Below, piece after piece: positions 24,075-27,251 of a stretch of 27,251 nt of DNA. The notes under the pieces are model-generated. The model did no database searches and was not told where the DNA came from. It worked only from the letters and a program-made list of their open reading frames with translations. Every line of letters begins with the position of its first letter. The first letter of the stretch is position 1. The position numbers and the translations under genes are program-made. The DNA comes from DASRHK01 sp035650495 (lineage in GTDB: Bacteria; Pseudomonadota; Gammaproteobacteria; Nevskiales; Nevskiaceae), in contig DASRHK010000033.1 of assembly GCA_035650495.1 (NCBI GenBank), positions 1 through 27,251 on the forward strand. Direction: 5' to 3'.

Positions 24075-24902
24075 ATGCAGGCCCTTCACCCTGCACCCGT
24101 GAAAAAAGATTCGAACCGCTATCGCACGATCTGGATCTCCGACCTGCATCTCGGCACGCCGGGCTGCAAGGCGGAGTTCCTCGTCGACTTCCTGAAGCGC
24201 AACGATTGCGACACGCTCTATCTCGTCGGCGACATCATCGACGGCTGGAAGCTGCGCCAGGCGTTCTACTGGCCGCAGGAGCACACCAACGTCATCCGCA
24301 AGATCCTGACGAAGTCCAAGCGCGGGACGAAGGTGTACTACGTCACGGGAAATCACGACGAATTCCTGCGCAAGTTCGTCGAGTACAAGCTGACGATGGG
24401 CAACATCGAAGTGGTCAACGAGCGCGTCCACGAGACCGCCGATCGTCGCCGCATCCTGGTCACGCACGGCGATCGCTTCGACGTGATCACGCGCTATCAC
24501 AGGTGGCTCGCGCTGGCCGGCGACAGCATCTACGAAGCCACGATGAGCCTCAATTTCTGGTTCAACCGGGCGCGGCGCCTGCTCGGCATGCGCTACTGGT
24601 CGCTGTCGCAGTACGCCAAGCAGCGCGTCAAGACCGCGGTGAACATCGTCTCCTCGTTCGAGGATTCGCTGGCGCGCGAATGCCGGCGGCGCGATCTCGA
24701 CGGCGTGATCTGCGGGCACATCCATCACGCGGAGATCCGCAAGATCCAGGGCGTCACGTACCACAACTGCGGCGACTGGGTCGAAAGCTGCACCGCGCTC
24801 GCCGAGGACTTCAACGGCCGCATCCAGGTCCTGCGCTGGGTGAAGCTCGAAGAGCTCAACTCCAACCCGCGCATCGCTTCGATCCGCAACGCGCTGGCGT
24901 GA
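24075..24902 (+). CDS. LpxH-like metallophosphoesterase (UDP-2,3-diacylglucosamine diphosphatase family)
   Basis: This 275 aa protein has all five metallophosphoesterase motifs: SDLHLG (Asp23, His25), GDIIDGW (Asp53), GNHDE (Asn93, His94), THGDRFD (His131) and CGHIHHAE (His215, His217). The family includes LpxH, which hydrolyses UDP-2,3-diacylglucosamine to lipid X in lipid A synthesis. It is longer than canonical LpxH (~240 aa) and may be a paralogue with another substrate. The ATG at 24075 is chosen; a GTG at 24099 is an alternative, and neither has a clear ribosome site. It follows the acyltransferase fusion by 38 bases, an envelope-lipid context. Confidence 0.82.
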   Translation: MQALHPAPVKKDSNRYRTIWISDLHLGTPGCKAEFLVDFLKRNDCDTLYLVGDIIDGWKLRQAFYWPQEHTNVIRKILTKSKRGTKVYYVTGNHDEFLRKFVEYKLTMGNIEVVNERVHETADRRRILVTHGDRFDVITRYHRWLALAGDSIYEATMSLNFWFNRARRLLGMRYWSLSQYAKQRVKTAVNIVSSFEDSLARECRRRDLDGVICGHIHHAEIRKIQGVTYHNCGDWVESCTALAEDFNGRIQVLRWVKLEELNSNPRIASIRNALA

Positions 24903-24916
24903 CCATCGCTTAAGCT

Positions 24917-24937
24917 ATGCGCCCCTCACGGGCGCAT
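24917..24937 (+). promoter_or_regulatory. Perfect hairpin in the purD leader
   Basis: ATGCGCCC-CTCAC-GGGCGCAT is an 8-base-pair perfect inverted repeat ending one base before the GGAG ribosome site of purD. An 8-base palindrome GCTTAAGC (24908-24915) with -10-like character adjoins it. It may be a regulator site on DNA or an RNA hairpin that limits access to the ribosome site. It does not resemble the E. coli PurR operator. Confidence 0.5.
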
Positions 24938-24952
24938 CGGAGCGGTTCACAC

Positions 24953-26245
24953 GTGAAAATCCTCGTCGTCGGCGGCGGCGGCCGCGAGCACGCGCTGGCC
25001 TGGAAGCTCGCGCAGTCGGCCGGCGTGCATGAAGTGTTCGTCGCTCCGGGCAATGCCGGGACCGCGCTGGAGCCGACACTCAAGAACGTCGCGATTCCCG
25101 CGGAAGAGATCGCAAGCCTGCTGCGCTTCGCGCGCGAGGAACGCATCGACTTCACCGTCGTCGGTCCGGAGGTGCCGCTGTCGCTCGGCATCGTCGACGC
25201 ATTCTCGGGCGCGGGCCTGCGCATCTTTGGGCCCACGCGCGCGGCCGCGCAGCTCGAATCCTCGAAGGCATTCGCGAAGGACTTCCTCGCGCGACATCAG
25301 ATCCCGACCGCGCGATATGAAACGCACACGGAGATCGCCGCCGCCGAAAAGTGCATCCGCAGCTTTGGCGCGCCGGTCGTGATCAAGGCCGACGGGCTGG
25401 CTGCCGGCAAAGGCGTCGTCGTCGCGACCAAGCTCGAAGAGGCGCTCGCCGCGGCGCGCGACATGCTCTCCGGCAACGCGCTCGGCGGCGCGGGCAGCCG
25501 CGTGGTGATCGAAGAATTCCTCGCGGGTGAGGAAGCGAGCTTCATCATCGTCGCCGGCGGCGGCAAATTCGTCGCGCTGGAGAGCTCGCAGGACCACAAG
25601 CGCGTCGGCGACGGCGACACCGGTCCCAACACCGGCGGCATGGGCGCGTATTCGCCGGCGCCCGTCGTCACCGACGCCGTTCGCGCTCGCGTGATCCGCG
25701 AGATCATCGAGCCGACCCTCGCTGGACTCGCTAAGGACGGCATCGATTACACCGGCTTCCTCTACGCGGGATTGATGATCACGCCGGACGGCACGTCGAA
25801 AGTGCTCGAGTTCAATTGCCGGCTTGGCGATCCCGAGACGCAGCCGCTGATGCTGCGACTGCAATCCGATCTGCTCGAGCTCTTGCAGCGCGCCGTCGAC
25901 GGCGATCCGACGCGCGCGGCGACGCGCTGGGATCCGCGCGTTGCGCTCGGCGTCGTGATGGCGGCGCGCGGCTATCCGGGCACGGTCGGCAAGGGTGACG
26001 TGATCACCGGTCACGACGCGACGTTCCCGGCCGACACGAAAGTGTTCCATGCGGGCAGCAGCGTCGATCCTCCGACCGGCAAGGTCGTCACCAGCGGCGG
26101 ACGCGTCCTGTGCGTGTGCGCGCTCGGCGACAACGTGCTGGCCGCGCAGCGGCGCGCTTACGAGGCGGTCGCGCGGATCCATTGGATCGGCGAGCATCAT
26201 CGGCGCGACATCGGCTTCCGCGCGATCGCACGCGAGGTGCGTTGA
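24953..26245 (+). CDS. purD: Phosphoribosylamine--glycine ligase (GAR synthetase)
   Basis: This cytoplasmic ATP-grasp enzyme performs step two of de novo purine synthesis, joining glycine to 5-phosphoribosylamine. The GTG at 24953 gives 430 aa, equal to the usual length (E. coli 429), with GGAG 10 bases upstream; an in-frame ATG at 24917 lies in the leader hairpin and is rejected. Landmarks are VVGGGGREHALAWKL at the N-terminus, VGPEVPLSLGIVDAF, VIKADGLAAGKGVVVA, the family signature around DHKRVGDGDTGPNTGGMG, and EFNCRLGDPETQPLM. No other purine gene (purH) is adjacent. Confidence 0.97.
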   Translation: MKILVVGGGGREHALAWKLAQSAGVHEVFVAPGNAGTALEPTLKNVAIPAEEIASLLRFAREERIDFTVVGPEVPLSLGIVDAFSGAGLRIFGPTRAAAQLESSKAFAKDFLARHQIPTARYETHTEIAAAEKCIRSFGAPVVIKADGLAAGKGVVVATKLEEALAAARDMLSGNALGGAGSRVVIEEFLAGEEASFIIVAGGGKFVALESSQDHKRVGDGDTGPNTGGMGAYSPAPVVTDAVRARVIREIIEPTLAGLAKDGIDYTGFLYAGLMITPDGTSKVLEFNCRLGDPETQPLMLRLQSDLLELLQRAVDGDPTRAATRWDPRVALGVVMAARGYPGTVGKGDVITGHDATFPADTKVFHAGSSVDPPTGKVVTSGGRVLCVCALGDNVLAAQRRAYEAVARIHWIGEHHRRDIGFRAIAREVR

Positions 26246-26272
26246 CGGAACCCCTCGGGCGTCCGTTAGGCT
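26242..26272 (+). promoter_or_regulatory. Possible promoter overlapping the end of purD
   Basis: TTGACG (26242-26247) overlaps the purD stop and is followed after 19 bases by TAGGCT (26267-26272). The spacing is long, so the promoter for the following membrane protein gene would be weak. Confidence 0.3.
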
Positions 26273-26301
26273 CTAAGCAACAGAACGACGGAGAAGCCGA
26301 A

Positions 26302-27039
26302 ATGGAGCCAGCAACCGCGCCGCAGCCGCGTGCGCTCGACGCCTCGAGGGGCGGTGCATGGATCGCACAGGGCTTCGAGCTGTTCAAGAAAGCGCCCGGG
26401 CCGTGGATCGCGACGTTCCTCGTCTGGTTCGTGCTCTATGCCGTCGTCTCGGTGATTCCGGGCGGTGGATTGCTCGCGACGCTCTTCGGTGAAGTGCTGA
26501 TCGCCGGCTGGATGCTCGGCTGCCGATCGCTCGACACCGGCGGCGAGCTCAAGGTCGAGCACCTGTTCGCCGCGTTCAAGAGCGATCAGCTGTCGCAGCT
26601 GGTGATCGTCGGCGCGATCTATCTCGGCGGCATGTTCCTGGTGTTCCTGATCGCGGGCGTGCTCGCCGGCGGCTCGCTCCTGCCGCTGATCTGGGGCAGC
26701 TCGTCGGCGAACCTGGCGCAGTTCGGATTGAGCCTGCTCCTCGCCATCCTTCTGGTCATGGCGCTGATGGTCCCGCTCCTGATGGCGACGTGGTTCGCGC
26801 CGGCGCTGGTGATCTTCGATCGCCAGCCGCCCGTCGAAGCGATGAAGCAGAGCTTCGCGGCGTGCATGCACAACGTCGTGCCATTCCTGCTCTACGGCGT
26901 GATCGGTCTCTGCCTGGCGATGCTGGCGGCGATCCCGCTCGGGCTCGGCTTCATCGTGCTCGGACCGGTCCTGATCGCCTCGATCTACACGAGCTACCGC
27001 GACGTCTTCCTCGGCGATCGCGCACCCGCCGGCGGCTGA
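26302..27039 (+). CDS. BPSS1780-type integral membrane protein of unknown function
   Basis: This 245 aa protein starts at an ATG with GGAG 8 bases upstream. The first 40 residues are cytoplasmic and contain the typical GGAWIAQGFELFKKAPGPWI. About six hydrophobic helices follow (near 41-62, 64-80, 112-135, 140-180, 188-205, 207-235), and the protein ends in TSYRDVFLGD. The opening and closing motifs are those of a membrane family common in Burkholderiales and relatives (BPSS1780 family), whose function is not established. Its 3' end overlaps the end of the opposing LysR gene by 46 bases. Confidence 0.82.
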   Translation: MEPATAPQPRALDASRGGAWIAQGFELFKKAPGPWIATFLVWFVLYAVVSVIPGGGLLATLFGEVLIAGWMLGCRSLDTGGELKVEHLFAAFKSDQLSQLVIVGAIYLGGMFLVFLIAGVLAGGSLLPLIWGSSSANLAQFGLSLLLAILLVMALMVPLLMATWFAPALVIFDRQPPVEAMKQSFAACMHNVVPFLLYGVIGLCLAMLAAIPLGLGFIVLGPVLIASIYTSYRDVFLGDRAPAGG

Positions 27040-27251
27040 ACCTCGCAATCGCGATCCGATTCGGCGATCAGCCAGTCGACGAAGGCCTTCACTTCCGGCC
27101 GCGCCGCGGAGCGCGGCTCACAGAACACGAAGAAGGCGCGCGTGCTCTTCGGCGGCTCGCCATGCAGCGTCCCGGGATCGAACGGCGCCACGAGCTGGCC
27201 GCGCTTGATCAGGTTCGACAGCAGCGGCCATCGCCCGAGCGCGACACCCTG
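26994..27251 (-). CDS. LysR-type transcriptional regulator (C-terminal end, cut by window edge)
   Basis: The visible 85 residues read in frame from the window edge and begin QGVALGRWPLLSNLIKRGQLV, then APFDPGTL and a Phe-rich strand RAFFVFCEP, ending with VKAFVDWLIAESD and a basic tail. This is the end of the effector-binding domain of GcvA-like LysR regulators. The DNA-binding N-terminus and the divergent target gene lie beyond the right edge. The stop TAG (26996-26994) lies inside the opposing membrane protein gene. Confidence 0.82.
   Translation of the reverse strand, partial: QGVALGRWPLLSNLIKRGQLVAPFDPGTLHGEPPKSTRAFFVFCEPRSAARPEVKAFVDWLIAESDRDCEVQPPAGARSPRKTSR

Overview
The window is 27 kb of GC-rich, gene-dense chromosome from a Gram-negative proteobacterium. 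Evidence for this is a Pseudomonas-type class I ribonucleotide reductase large subunit, an LpxH-type lipid A enzyme family member, a VTT/DedA-family membrane protein, a BPSS1780-type membrane protein and an outer-membrane lipoprotein. I would guess a gamma- or betaproteobacterium, but the genus cannot be read from these genes. I see no tRNA, rRNA, CRISPR array, transposase or phage gene.

Layout. (1) 1-1215, minus: 5' part of nrdA. Its control region (1216-1380) carries a sigma70-like promoter framed by two NrdR-box-like sites, plus DnaA boxes. (2) 1630-3099, plus: bifunctional manC (GDP-mannose synthesis). It converges on the next operon at a short inverted repeat of the form ATTCCC-N8-GGGAAT. 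(3) 10750-3130, minus: one tight seven-gene operon. It encodes a membrane fusion protein, one MacB/LolD-type ATPase, two tandem copies of an FtsX/MacB-type permease pair, and last, overlapping the final permease by ATGA, a DUF1338 (2-oxoadipate dioxygenase/decarboxylase-like) enzyme. (4) 14888-10911, minus: a single very large surface lipoprotein with an intrinsic terminator behind it. (5) 15257-17306, plus: an ECF sigma factor, a one-pass membrane protein that is probably its anti-sigma factor, and an exported twin-PDZ protein. All three are joined by ATGA overlaps and followed by a series of hairpins ending in a strong terminator. (6) 17450-24902, plus: quinone oxidoreductase-like MDR enzyme, VTT membrane protein, MerA-like flavoprotein, GST-like protein, amidohydrolase-like protein, MFS-PlsC fusion and LpxH-like hydrolase. 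(7) 24953-26245: purD behind a leader hairpin. Then comes a six-helix-type membrane protein, meeting tail-to-tail a LysR-type regulator that runs off the right edge.

How the parts may work together. Much of the window concerns the cell envelope: GDP-mannose supply, a tripartite-type ABC exporter, a big outer-membrane lipoprotein, an ECF/anti-sigma/PDZ unit that looks like an envelope-stress circuit, and a lysophospholipid flippase-acyltransferase fusion next to an LpxH-family enzyme. The observations I consider most worth testing are the DUF1338 enzyme coupled to a four-permease exporter, the structured 3' end of the ECF operon (a possible sRNA with a CCUCC loop), and the leader hairpin in front of the exporter operon. 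All family calls rest on reading motifs by eye; no database search was possible.
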